This document shows, piece by piece, positions 53,504 through 61,836 of a stretch of DNA of 64,000 nucleotides. Positions within the stretch are counted from its first letter, which is position 1. Each line of letters starts with the position of its first letter. Source of the stretch: Eubacteriales Family XIII. Incertae Sedis bacterium. Its GTDB lineage: Bacteria > Bacillota > Clostridia > Peptostreptococcales > Anaerovoracaceae. The notes beneath the pieces are model-generated. The model was not told where the DNA came from. It saw only the letters and a program-made list of their open reading frames with translations, and searched no databases. The stretch is taken from the NCBI GenBank assembly GCA_031272365.1, contig JAISTX010000039.1, positions 17,536 to 81,535 of the forward strand. Direction: 5' to 3'. Both the position numbers and the translations under genes were made by a program.

Positions 53504-54557
53504 TGTAATCCTCCACATACCCGCGCGGCGCCGCGACGCTCTCCCGCCGGACGAGCTTGTTGGGCAGTATGATCTTCATGGGGATTTTGCGGCGCTTGGC
53601 CACCCGGTCCGTCAAAGCCTGGACCGCGATGTTGCCGAGCTCCACGATGGGCATCCCGACGGTCGTGAGCATCGGCGACACGTAGGCGGACAGCGTGATG
53701 TTGTCGATGCTGACCATCGAGAGCTCCGTGGGGATCCGGATCTTGGCCTCCTTGAAGCGCCGCATCGCCGCGATGGCGGATATGTCGGCGGCGCAGAACA
53801 CGGCCGTCGGCATGGGCGACGCGCTCTTCAGCAAGGCGTCCGCCCCGGCGTAGCCGCCCTCTGCGCTGTTCTGGTCGCAGGAGGCGATATGGCAGGGCAG
53901 CGGCTCCAGCCCGTTGCGCTCCATGGTCTCCAGGTACGCGCGGTACCGCGTCTCGGAGCCCGTCTCGCCGATGTAGCCGATCTGCTTGTGGCCAAAGCCG
54001 ATCAGGTGCTCCACCGCGATCTGCGAAGCCTCGTAGCCGTCGCAGATCACCTGGTCCCAGTCGGTCTGTATCGGGCTGCGGCCGATGTAGACCAGGTTGC
54101 GGTAGTTTTGCTCCAGGAAGCGGATGATGCGCGCGTTGTCGAGCCGGCCCAGCACGACGGCGCTGCCCTTGCCGCCCTTGTCCCCGCCCGTCAGCAGCGC
54201 CTTGTGGTCGGGGTCTATGACCGAGTACGAGAAACCGACCGTGTACCCCATCTGCAGGGCATGCTGCTCAATGGCGCGCGCCACCTGCTCGAAAAATGGG
54301 TTGTCCTCCATCCGCCTCGTGCGCCCGAGGATGCAGGTCAAAGGCTCCGTCTTCGGCGCGCGCGCTTTCGGCGAGGCCTGCCGCAAGGCGCGGGCGCTCT
54401 GGTTTGGCACGTAGCTGCATTCCTTGACGACGGCCCAGACGCGGTCCTGGACTTCCTTGCGCGCGAAGCTGCCGTCCGGCGAATTGAGGATCCGGGACAC
54501 GGTGGAAATATGCACGCCGGCTTTCCCGGCGATCTCTTTGAGCGTTACGTTCGGCAT
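53496..54557 (-). CDS. LacI-family transcriptional regulator, candidate regulator of sulfate assimilation
   Basis: 353 residues. N-terminal HTH VTLKEIAGKAGVHISTVSRI with the hinge helix region NQSARALRQ, then a periplasmic-binding-like sensor domain (SMVSIDNITLSAYVSPMLTTV). It sits between the uptake genes and the reduction genes, divergent from the latter. Identical 12-base LacI-type cores lie upstream of both blocks, so it likely controls both. The effector is unknown; a sulfur metabolite is a reasonable guess. LacI proteins usually sense sugars or purines, so this would be unusual. Confidence 0.9.
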   Translation of the reverse strand: MPNVTLKEIAGKAGVHISTVSRILNSPDGSFARKEVQDRVWAVVKECSYVPNQSARALRQASPKARAPKTEPLTCILGRTRRMEDNPFFEQVARAIEQHALQMGYTVGFSYSVIDPDHKALLTGGDKGGKGSAVVLGRLDNARIIRFLEQNYRNLVYIGRSPIQTDWDQVICDGYEASQIAVEHLIGFGHKQIGYIGETGSETRYRAYLETMERNGLEPLPCHIASCDQNSAEGGYAGADALLKSASPMPTAVFCAADISAIAAMRRFKEAKIRIPTELSMVSIDNITLSAYVSPMLTTVGMPIVELGNIAVQALTDRVAKRRKIPMKIILPNKLVRRESVAAPRGYVEDYTI

Positions 54558-54631
54558 TTCGTACTTTACATATTATTCATATATGATATAATAATAATAC
54601 CGCAAAACCGCGCAAATTGCAAGCCTGATCC

Positions 54632-54647
54632 GAGCAAACGATTGCGT
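54632..54647. promoter_or_regulatory. Putative LacI-family operator upstream of the APS-reductase operon
   Basis: GAGCAAACGATTGCGT; shares GCAAACGATTGC with the site at 49524-49539. It lies about 48 bp before the aprA-like start and about 75 bp from the divergent lacI-type gene start, so it could regulate both. Confidence 0.65.
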
Positions 54648-54694
54648 AATTTGCCGTGGTATTTGCGGAGGGTCATTGGTAGTATAAGGACAGA

Positions 54695-56416
54695 ATGCAA
54701 GAACAGGGGCACAACAAAATGACGCCGGTTTCCGCATTGCGCACTTGCCGCGTGGAGACGGATCTGCTGATCATCGGCGGCGGCACAGCGGGCTGTTTCG
54801 CCGCGCTGACGTTTTGCAAGCACTCGAAAGGCTCCGTTTTGATCGCCGAGAAGGCGGACATCCGCAGGAGCGGGTGCCTGGCGGCGGGCGTCAACGCGCT
54901 CAACGCGTACATCGCGCCGGGGAAGGCCCCGCAGTCCTACGTGGACTACGCGCGCGCGGACGCGGAGGGGATCGTGCGCGGCGACCTGCTGCTCACCATG
55001 TCCGAGGGGCTGAACGAGGCGGCCGCGGAGCTGGAGCGGCTCGGCTTGGTCATCCTGAAAGACGCGGGCGGCGGCTACGCCATGCGCGGGGAGCGCAACG
55101 TGAAGATCAACGGGGAGAACATCAAGCCCCTCCTTGCCGAGGCCGTGCGGAGGCACCCGCAAATCAGGGTGCTGAACCATGTCAACGTGACGGACTTGAC
55201 GCTCCGTGACGGGGCGGTGCGCGGGGCGGCCGCCATAGACGTGCGGCAGCCGGTCTTCTATGAGATCGCGGCGCGCGCGGTGCTGTGCGCGACCGGGGGC
55301 GCCTCCGGGCTGTACCGGCCGAACAACCCCGGCTTCTCGCGCCACAAAATGTGGTACCCGCCGTTCAACACGGGCGCCGGGTACGCGATGGGCATCCGCG
55401 CCGGCGCGGAGATGACGTCGCTTGAGATGCGCTTCGTGGCGCTCCGGTGCAAGGGCACGATCGCCCCGACGGGCACCCTCGCCCAGGGCGTGGGCGCCAG
55501 GCAGGTCAACGCGCGCGGCGAAGTATACGAGGGGAGGTACGGCCTTTCGACCTCGCAGCGGCTGCTGGGCACCGTGACCGAAAACGCGGAGGGGCGCGGG
55601 CCCTGCTGCCTGCGCACGGCGGGGATCACGAAGGGGCAGTCGGACGACCTGCTGCGCGCCTACCTGAACATGGCGCCCTCCCAGACGCTCCGGTGGGTGG
55701 AGAGCGGGCGGACGCCCGACGTGGCCGACGTGCCGATCGAGGGCACGGAGCCCTACATCGTGGGGGGGCATACGGCCGCCGGGTACTGGGTGAGCACCGC
55801 GCGGGAAACCACCCTGCCCGGCCTCTACGCGGCGGGCGACGCGGCCGGCGGGTGCCCGCAGAAATACGTGACGGGCGCCTGCGTGGAGGGCGCGATCGCG
55901 GCGAGGGCCGCGGCGAGGGCCCTGGCGGAAACCGCAGGCCAGCAAGGCGGGGCGGAAACCGCGCCCCCCGCGCAAAGCGCCCTGGCGGAAGCCGAGGGCT
56001 TCCTGCGGCGCGGGCAAAGCGGGGAGCAGACGGACGCGCTCGAAGAGGAGATGCAGTCGGTCATGGACGAATACGCCGGGGGCATCGGCCAGGGTTACCA
56101 ATGCCATGCGGAAGGGCTCGCCGAGGCAGACGGAAAGATCCGCGCGCTCGAGGCGCGGGCGGGCGGCCTGGGCGCGGCGGACATGCAGGGGCTCACCTGG
56201 ATCTACGAGCTCCGCGACCGCCTGACGCTCTGCCGTTCCCTGATCGCGCACCTCGCGGCGCGGCGCGAGACGCGCTGGCCGGGGTTCGTGCGGCGGGCGG
56301 ACTACCCCGCGAAGGACGACGCCTTCCTGCTATACGTCAATTCCCGGATGCAGGGCGGGGAAGTTTCGATCCTGCACCGGCCGCTCGTCGGCGAGGCGGA
56401 GACGTATGAGCATTGA
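54695..56416 (+). CDS. AprA-like adenylylsulfate reductase flavoprotein subunit
   Basis: 573 residues of the fumarate reductase/AprA flavoprotein superfamily. FAD-binding LLIIGGGTAGCFAAL at about 26-40, IAEKADIRRSGCLAAGVNAL (AprA-like Arg-Ser-Gly after the dinucleotide fold), VLCATGGASGLY, and the late FAD motif GLYAAGDAAGGCPQKYVTGA. It is followed at once by a two-cluster ferredoxin and CysDN, so it should reduce APS to sulfite with electrons from the ferredoxin. It is somewhat shorter than dissimilatory AprA. ATG 54695 has AAGGAC 6 nt upstream; ATG 54719 is possible. Confidence 0.87.
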   Translation: MQEQGHNKMTPVSALRTCRVETDLLIIGGGTAGCFAALTFCKHSKGSVLIAEKADIRRSGCLAAGVNALNAYIAPGKAPQSYVDYARADAEGIVRGDLLLTMSEGLNEAAAELERLGLVILKDAGGGYAMRGERNVKINGENIKPLLAEAVRRHPQIRVLNHVNVTDLTLRDGAVRGAAAIDVRQPVFYEIAARAVLCATGGASGLYRPNNPGFSRHKMWYPPFNTGAGYAMGIRAGAEMTSLEMRFVALRCKGTIAPTGTLAQGVGARQVNARGEVYEGRYGLSTSQRLLGTVTENAEGRGPCCLRTAGITKGQSDDLLRAYLNMAPSQTLRWVESGRTPDVADVPIEGTEPYIVGGHTAAGYWVSTARETTLPGLYAAGDAAGGCPQKYVTGACVEGAIAARAAARALAETAGQQGGAETAPPAQSALAEAEGFLRRGQSGEQTDALEEEMQSVMDEYAGGIGQGYQCHAEGLAEADGKIRALEARAGGLGAADMQGLTWIYELRDRLTLCRSLIAHLAARRETRWPGFVRRADYPAKDDAFLLYVNSRMQGGEVSILHRPLVGEAETYEH

Positions 56417-56720
56417 GGTCGACCGGGCGGCCTGCACGGGCTGCGGCCGCTGCGCGGACATATGCCCGGGCAGCCTGCTTGCTTTGGACGAAAGCGGGGC
56501 GGCTTTCATCGCGCGCCCGGAGCGCTGCTGGGGCTGCGCCTCGTGCGTCAAGGAATGCGCGGCGCAGGCGATCGCCCTGTACTTGGGCGAGGACATCGGC
56601 GGCCTGGGCGGGCGGCTGACCGTGCGGCGCGACGGCCCCCTGCTGCACTGGGCGGTGCGGCTGGCAGGCGGGGAAACGAAAGTGATCACGGTAGACGGCC
56701 GGGACGCGAACCGTTATTGA
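56406..56720 (+). CDS. AprB-like ferredoxin subunit with two [4Fe-4S] clusters
   Basis: 104 residues. Cluster motifs [13 protein letters not shown] (10-22) and [13 protein letters not shown] (41-53), then a short beta tail. It is shorter than dissimilatory AprB (about 150 residues). The gene overlaps the flavoprotein stop by 11 bp, so the two are coupled and presumably form the AprAB complex. Confidence 0.9.
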   Translation: MSIEVDRAACTGCGRCADICPGSLLALDESGAAFIARPERCWGCASCVKECAAQAIALYLGEDIGGLGGRLTVRRDGPLLHWAVRLAGGETKVITVDGRDANRY

Positions 56721-56742
56721 ACGAAAGGGAGACACGGCACCT

Positions 56743-57639
56743 ATGGAATTGTCGCACTTGGACAAATTGGAAGCGGAAGCCATCTACATTTTCCGGGAAG
56801 TGGCCGCCGAATGCGAGCGGCCGGTCATGCTCTACTCCATCGGCAAGGACAGCTCGGTCATGCTGCACCTGGCGCTCAAGGCGTTCTACCCTGAGCGCCC
56901 TCCCTTCCCGTTCATGCACATCGACACGGGCTGGAAGTTCCGGGAGATGATCGCGTTCCGGGAGCGGCGCGCGGCGGAGCTGGGGATCCGCATGATCGTC
57001 TACCGCAACGAGGAGGCGGCCGAAAGCGGCATCAACCCGTTCGACCACGGGTCCGCGTACACGGACATCATGAAGACGAAGGCGCTGAAGGACGCGCTGG
57101 CCAAATACGAATTCACGGCTGCCTTCGGCGGCGGGCGCCGCGACGAGGAGAAGTCCCGCGCCAAGGAGCGCATCTTCTCCTTCCGCAACGAGAACCACGC
57201 ATGGGACCCCAAGAAGCAGCGCCCGGAGATGTGGAAGCTGTACAACACGCGCATCCACAAGGGGGAGAGCATCCGCGTGTTCCCCATATCGAACTGGACG
57301 GAGAAGGACATCTGGCAGTACATCCGGCGCGAGCAGATCCCCATCGTGCCGCTGTACTACGCGGCGGAGCGGCCGGTGGTCTACCGCGACGGCAACATCA
57401 TCCTTGTGGACGACGAGCGCATGCGGCTCTTCCCGGGGGAGAAGCCGGAAATGAAGAAAGTGCGCTTCCGCACGCTCGGCTGCTACCCGCTCACGGGCGG
57501 CGTGGAGTCGGAAGCCGATACGCTCGACGCCGTGATCGAGGAGACGCTGTCCGCCGTCACGTCGGAGCGGACCAGCCGCGTCATCGACAACGAGGAAGTG
57601 GGCAATATGGAGCGGCGCAAACGCGAGGGGTATTTCTGA
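56743..57639 (+). CDS. cysD: Sulfate adenylyltransferase subunit 2
   Basis: 298 residues. PP-loop [13 protein letters not shown] near residue 31, [24 protein letters not shown], and the C-terminal [12 protein letters not shown]. It makes APS from sulfate and ATP, driven by the CysN GTPase. AAGGGAGA precedes ATG. It shares a TGATG junction with cysN. Confidence 0.97.
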   Translation: MELSHLDKLEAEAIYIFREVAAECERPVMLYSIGKDSSVMLHLALKAFYPERPPFPFMHIDTGWKFREMIAFRERRAAELGIRMIVYRNEEAAESGINPFDHGSAYTDIMKTKALKDALAKYEFTAAFGGGRRDEEKSRAKERIFSFRNENHAWDPKKQRPEMWKLYNTRIHKGESIRVFPISNWTEKDIWQYIRREQIPIVPLYYAAERPVVYRDGNIILVDDERMRLFPGEKPEMKKVRFRTLGCYPLTGGVESEADTLDAVIEETLSAVTSERTSRVIDNEEVGNMERRKREGYF

Positions 57640-59261
57640 TGGCGCGTGCGGGGAAGGCCGACGGCGGCCTGCTGAAATTCATCACCTGCGGCAGCGTGGA
57701 CGACGGGAAGTCGACGCTGATCGGCCATATCCTCTACGACAGCAAGCTGCTCTACGCCGACCAGGAGCAGGCGCTGCTGCTGGACAGCAAGGTCGGCAGC
57801 CGCGGCGGGGAGATCGACTACGCGCTGCTGCTGGACGGGCTCATGGCGGAGCGGGAGCAAGGCATCACGATCGACGTGGCCTACCGCTACTTCACGACGG
57901 ACGTGCGCAGCTTCATCGTCGCCGACACGCCGGGGCACGAGGAGTACACGCGCAATATGGCGGTGGGCGCCTCGTTTGCGGACCTCGCCGTGATCCTGGT
58001 CGACGCGTCGGCCGGGGTGCAGATCCAGACGAGGCGCCATATGCGCATCTGCGCTTTGATGGGGATCCGTTATTTCGTATTCGCCGTGAACAAGATGGAC
58101 ATGGTCGGCTACGACGAGGGGGTCTTCCGCCGCATCGAAGAGGGCATCCTCAGACTGAAGGACGCCGAGGGCATGAAGAATGTCCTCATCATCCCCGTGT
58201 CGGCCACCGAGGGGGACAACGTCACGAAGCCCTCGGGCAATATGCCCTGGTACGGCGGCGGGACGCTGCTGCATTTTTTGGAGACGGTGGATGTTTCCGC
58301 GGACGAGGCGGAGGCCGGCTTCTTCATGCCGGTGCAGCGGGTGTGCCGGCCGAACCACGCGTTCCGCGGCTTCCAAGGCCAGATTGAAAGCGGGCGCATC
58401 GCGGTGGGCGAGCTGGTCACGTCGCTCCCCGGCGGCGAGACGGCGTTCGTCAAGTCCATCCGCGTCGCGGATGCCGAGGCGGATCACGCCTTCAAGGGGC
58501 AGCCCGTCACCATCCAGCTCGACCGCGAGGTGGACGTCTCGCGCGGGTGCGTGCTCGAGAAAGGCGCCGGGCTCAAGGTCGCCAAGGAGTTTGCGGCGAC
58601 GCTGCTCTGGATGGACGACGCGCCGCTGGCGCCCGGCAAGGACTATTGGGCCAAGGTCGGCACGAAGCTCCTGCCGGCCATCGTCACGGGGATCCGCTAC
58701 CGGCTGGACGTGAACACCGGCGCCCGGCTCGACGCGGAAACGGTCGGGAAAAACGAGATCGTCCAGTGCGAGATCGTCCTCACCCAGCCCGCGGTCCTGG
58801 ACGAGTTCCGGCTGCACAAGACGCTCGGCGAGCTGATCCTGATCGACCGGGTCAGCCACGCGACGGCGGCCTGCGGGGTCGTGGAATCCATCGGCGGTAG
58901 CGCGGGGGACGGGACGGTCTTTGCCGACGGCGCGCAGGAGATGCCCGTCCGGATGTTCGACCGGTTTTACTACCACCAGGACATCGACACCGTGCTGCGG
59001 CACAGCCCTTCGCCGGAAAGGTACGCGCCCGGGGACCGGCTGCCGCTGCAAGAGGACGGCTTCCGCTACCCGCCGGACTTCGACCTTTCGAGCGGCGGGC
59101 TGGTGGCCAACATCCGCGGCGGGGCGTTCCGCGGGTTCGGCGCCCGGGACGCGCGCGTGCCGCTGCTCGACAAAAACGGCATCGACGCGGAGGGCGCGCG
59201 GGCGAGGGATTTCACGAAGTACCGCAAGATCGCGGTGTGGGAGCCGGAATACGAGATTTAG
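57639..59261 (+). CDS. cysN: Sulfate adenylyltransferase subunit 1 (GTPase)
   Basis: 540 residues. GTPase motifs GSVDDGKSTLIG (G1), DTPGHEEYTRNM (G3) and NKMDMV (G4), followed by EF-Tu-like beta domains. No APS-kinase (CysC) domain is fused, which fits direct APS reduction by AprAB rather than PAPS. The start ATG 57639 shares a base with the cysD stop. The C-terminus runs longer than the minimal CysN. Confidence 0.96.
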   Translation: MARAGKADGGLLKFITCGSVDDGKSTLIGHILYDSKLLYADQEQALLLDSKVGSRGGEIDYALLLDGLMAEREQGITIDVAYRYFTTDVRSFIVADTPGHEEYTRNMAVGASFADLAVILVDASAGVQIQTRRHMRICALMGIRYFVFAVNKMDMVGYDEGVFRRIEEGILRLKDAEGMKNVLIIPVSATEGDNVTKPSGNMPWYGGGTLLHFLETVDVSADEAEAGFFMPVQRVCRPNHAFRGFQGQIESGRIAVGELVTSLPGGETAFVKSIRVADAEADHAFKGQPVTIQLDREVDVSRGCVLEKGAGLKVAKEFAATLLWMDDAPLAPGKDYWAKVGTKLLPAIVTGIRYRLDVNTGARLDAETVGKNEIVQCEIVLTQPAVLDEFRLHKTLGELILIDRVSHATAACGVVESIGGSAGDGTVFADGAQEMPVRMFDRFYYHQDIDTVLRHSPSPERYAPGDRLPLQEDGFRYPPDFDLSSGGLVANIRGGAFRGFGARDARVPLLDKNGIDAEGARARDFTKYRKIAVWEPEYEI

Positions 59262-59282
59262 TGATTGGGAAAGGAGAGAAAC

Positions 59283-60143
59283 ATGGAAGTTGATTACAAG
59301 GCGCTCAAGGACGGCGGGTTCATGCGGCAGATCCAGAAGGATCATTTTTCGCTCCGGCTGAAGGTGGTCGGCGGGAACCTGACGGCGGAGCAGTTCGAAA
59401 CCATCGCGGCGATCAGCCGCAAATACGGCAAGGGCACGGTGCACCTCACGTCCCGGCAGGGCGTGGAGATCCCGTTCATCAAGCTGGCGGACGTCGAGGC
59501 GGTGAAGGCGGAGCTGCTGGCGGGCGGCGTGCACACCGGCGTGTGCGGGCCCCGCGTCCGGACGGTCACGGCCTGCCAGGGGAGCGCTATCTGCCCGTCC
59601 GGCTGCATCGACACGCACGGCCTCGCGGTCGAGATTTCCGAGCGTTATTTCGGCCGGCAGCTGCCGCACAAATTCAAATTCGGCGTCACGGGCTGCATGA
59701 ACAACTGCCTGAAGGCCGAGGAGAACGACCTCGGCGTCAAGGGCGGCTACACGGTGGCGTGGCGGAAGGAGCCGTGCACGCTCTGCGGCGTCTGCGTGAA
59801 GATCTGCCGCGAAGGCGCCCTGGCCCAGACGGAAGACGGGATCCTCTTCGACGAGGGCAAGTGCAACTATTGCGGCCGGTGCGTGAAGTCGTGCCCCTTC
59901 GACGCCTGGGAGGGGGAGCCCGGCTACATCCTCTCGTTCGGCGGCACGTTCGGAAACCAGATCGCGCCGGGGAAGGCGGTCCTGCCGATCCTGCACGACA
60001 AGGAGGCGCTGTTCCGCGTCTCGGACGCCGCCCTCGCGTTTTTCGACAAGCACGCGAACGCGAGCGAGCGGTTCCGCGTGGCCATAGACCGCGCCGGATG
60101 GGATGCGTTTGCAAGAGAAATGGAGGAAGCATACCATGGTTGA
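59283..60143 (+). CDS. Small siroheme sulfite reductase with two ferredoxin clusters
   Basis: 286 residues. Nitrite/sulfite reductase half-domain with siroheme-[4Fe-4S] ligand motifs TACQGSAICPSGC and GVTGCMNNCLKAEEND. A ferredoxin domain follows (CTLCGVCVKICREG, CNYCGRCVKSCPFD), then a C-terminal siroheme-domain tail. It resembles the low-molecular-weight AsrC/Dsr-like sulfite reductases of anaerobes, much smaller than NirA/CysI. It should reduce sulfite to sulfide. AAAGGAGAG precedes ATG 59283. Confidence 0.9.
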   Translation: MEVDYKALKDGGFMRQIQKDHFSLRLKVVGGNLTAEQFETIAAISRKYGKGTVHLTSRQGVEIPFIKLADVEAVKAELLAGGVHTGVCGPRVRTVTACQGSAICPSGCIDTHGLAVEISERYFGRQLPHKFKFGVTGCMNNCLKAEENDLGVKGGYTVAWRKEPCTLCGVCVKICREGALAQTEDGILFDEGKCNYCGRCVKSCPFDAWEGEPGYILSFGGTFGNQIAPGKAVLPILHDKEALFRVSDAALAFFDKHANASERFRVAIDRAGWDAFAREMEEAYHG

Positions 60144-60381
60144 TTTTCAAGTCGATGAAACAGTGGACATCACCGATGTCGTGTGCCCGATCACCTTTGT
60201 CAAGGCCAAGGTGGCGCTCGAGGAGCTGGACGACGGGCAGGTGCTCCTGATCCACCTGAACGACGGCGAGCCCGTGCAGAACGTGCCGCGCAGCATCAAA
60301 GAGGAGGGGCACCAAATACTGAAGCTCACGGGGAACGAAGACGGCACATACGATCTGGTCGTCCGCAAGGCGGGCGGCTGA
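60136..60381 (+). CDS. TusA-family sulfur carrier protein
   Basis: 81 residues. The TusA/YedF active-site pattern VVCPITFVKAKVALEEL (Cys-Pro-x-Thr near residue 17). Carries a cysteine persulfide. It overlaps the sulfite reductase gene by 8 bp, suggesting it accepts or channels sulfide/sulfane sulfur from that step to the carrier proteins encoded next. Confidence 0.92.
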   Translation: MVDFQVDETVDITDVVCPITFVKAKVALEELDDGQVLLIHLNDGEPVQNVPRSIKEEGHQILKLTGNEDGTYDLVVRKAGG

Positions 60382-60402
60382 CGCAAGGAAGGAGAAAGAG
60401 CA

Positions 60403-60624
60403 ATGAAAATCACGGTAGCGGGGGACGTCAAGGAATACGCGGACGGGATCACGGTGGCGGATCTGATCGTTTCCGAGGACGTCGAGACGCCGGCGTACGT
60501 CACGGTGGCGCTGAACGACGAGTTTGTGCTGACGGAAAACCACGCGACGACGAAGCTCGCGGACGGCGACAATGTGGAATTCCTGTACTTCATGGGAGGC
60601 GGCGGCTGTGGCGTTTACAAATGA
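60403..60624 (+). CDS. ThiS/MoaD-like sulfur carrier with C-terminal extension (HcyS-like)
   Basis: 73 residues of beta-grasp fold (KITVAGDVKEYADGITVADL). The protein ends FMGGGGCGVYK, so the functional Gly-Gly is not terminal but followed by a short tail. In the Wolinella homocysteine pathway (HcyS/HcyD/HcyF) such a tail is removed by a JAMM protease before activation by an E1-like enzyme, and both enzymes are encoded right here. The 3' end overlaps the E1-like gene by 17 bp. Confidence 0.85.
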   Translation: MKITVAGDVKEYADGITVADLIVSEDVETPAYVTVALNDEFVLTENHATTKLADGDNVEFLYFMGGGGCGVYK

Positions 60625-61420
60625 ACAATTGGAGCGGTATTCGCGGCACATCATCCTGCAGGAAGTCGGCGCCGGGGGGCAGAAGCGGCTGATGGATGCC
60701 AGCGTGCTCATCATCGGCGCAGGCGGCCTCGGCGCGCCGGCGGCGCTCTACCTCGCGGCGGCGGGGGTCGGGCGCATCGGCATCGCGGACGCGGACGCGG
60801 TGGACCTTTCCAACCTGCAGCGGCAGGTCATCCACGCGACCGCGGACGTGGGGAAGCCCAAAGTGCAGTCCGCCTCCGAGAGCATGCTGGCCATCAACCC
60901 GGAGATCACGGTGGAGACGCACCGGATGTACGTCTCCGCATCCAATATCCTGGATCTGATCGCGGGCTACGATTTCGTGATTGACGGCACCGACAATTTC
61001 CCCGCGAAATTTCTCATCAACGACGCCTGCGTCCTCTCGGGGAAAGCTTTCTCGCACGCGGGCATCATCCGGTTCCAGGGGCAGCTGATGACCTATGTGC
61101 CGGGCGAGGGCCCCTGCTACCGCTGCGTGTTCCGCGACCCGCCGCCGCCGGACGCCGTGCCGACCTGTTCGCAGGCCGGCGTCATCGGCGCCATGGGCGG
61201 CGTCATCGGTTCGCTGCAAGCCATGGAGGCTGTCAAGTATTTCATTGGACAGGGGGAGCTGCTCACCGGCGCCCTCCTCACGTTCAACGCGCTCACCATG
61301 GAATTCCGCAAGGTGCGCCTGCCCCGGCGCGCGGACTGCCAGGTCTGCGGCGCGCACCCCACGATCCTCGAGCCCGTGGACTACGCGCTGGCCGCCTGCG
61401 ACCTGGACGGGGGTGGGTGA
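60608..61420 (+). CDS. ThiF/MoeB-like E1 activating enzyme (HcyF-like)
   Basis: 270 residues. Opens FTNEQLERYSRHIILQEVG, with nucleotide-binding IIGAGGLGAPAALYLAAAGVG, DSNLQRQ-like SNLQRQVIH and DGTDNFPAKFLIND. Zn-binding CxxC pairs CYRCVF and CQVCGA. It adenylates the C-terminal glycine of the sulfur carrier for thiocarboxylation. The start is GTG 60608, placed by GGGAGG within the Gly-Gly codons of the carrier gene. Confidence 0.93.
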   Translation: MAFTNEQLERYSRHIILQEVGAGGQKRLMDASVLIIGAGGLGAPAALYLAAAGVGRIGIADADAVDLSNLQRQVIHATADVGKPKVQSASESMLAINPEITVETHRMYVSASNILDLIAGYDFVIDGTDNFPAKFLINDACVLSGKAFSHAGIIRFQGQLMTYVPGEGPCYRCVFRDPPPPDAVPTCSQAGVIGAMGGVIGSLQAMEAVKYFIGQGELLTGALLTFNALTMEFRKVRLPRRADCQVCGAHPTILEPVDYALAACDLDGGG

Positions 61421-61421
61421 G

Positions 61422-61832
61422 ATGGCGGTAGTCATTCGCAAGGCCGACTACGAACGCATGCTCGAGCACGCGCGGACGGGGGTGCCGTTTGAGGCCTGCG
61501 GGCTGATCGCCGGCAGGGTCGAAGGGGTGGACCGGCTCGTGGAACGGGTTTTCCCGCTCGAGAACCCGGACCAAAGCGCCGAGCATTTCACGATCGACCC
61601 CCGGCAGCAGCTGGCCGCCGTCAAGGAGATGCGCGCGTTGGGCCTGGCGCCCCTCGGCAATTTCCACTCCCACCCGGCCACGCCGGCGCGCCCTTCCGAG
61701 GAGGACATCCGCCTCGCGCACGACCCGAAGGCTGCCTACCTCATCCTGTCGCTCGCGGGGGAGGCACCGGTGCTGAGGGCGTTTGAGATCCGCGGCGGCG
61801 AAGCAGCCGCCCTGGAAGTGCGGATTGTGTAG
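61422..61832 (+). CDS. JAMM/Mov34 metalloprotease (HcyD/Mec-like)
   Basis: 136 residues. Zn-protease signature: Glu in PFEACGLIAG and HSHPATPARPSEED (HxHP...S...D). Two roles are known for relatives next to ThiS/MoaD-like carriers: trimming the carrier tail to expose Gly-Gly, and releasing cysteine from a carrier-cysteine adduct (Mec). The tailed carrier here favours trimming. ATG 61422 is 1 bp after the E1 gene stop. Confidence 0.9.
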   Translation: MAVVIRKADYERMLEHARTGVPFEACGLIAGRVEGVDRLVERVFPLENPDQSAEHFTIDPRQQLAAVKEMRALGLAPLGNFHSHPATPARPSEEDIRLAHDPKAAYLILSLAGEAPVLRAFEIRGGEAAALEVRIV

Positions 61833-61836
61833 CGTG

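Noticed and set aside
57483..60137. Minus-strand open frame of 884 codons opposite cysD, cysN and sulfite reductase
   Set aside because: Antisense to three well-supported genes; composition typical of complement strands.
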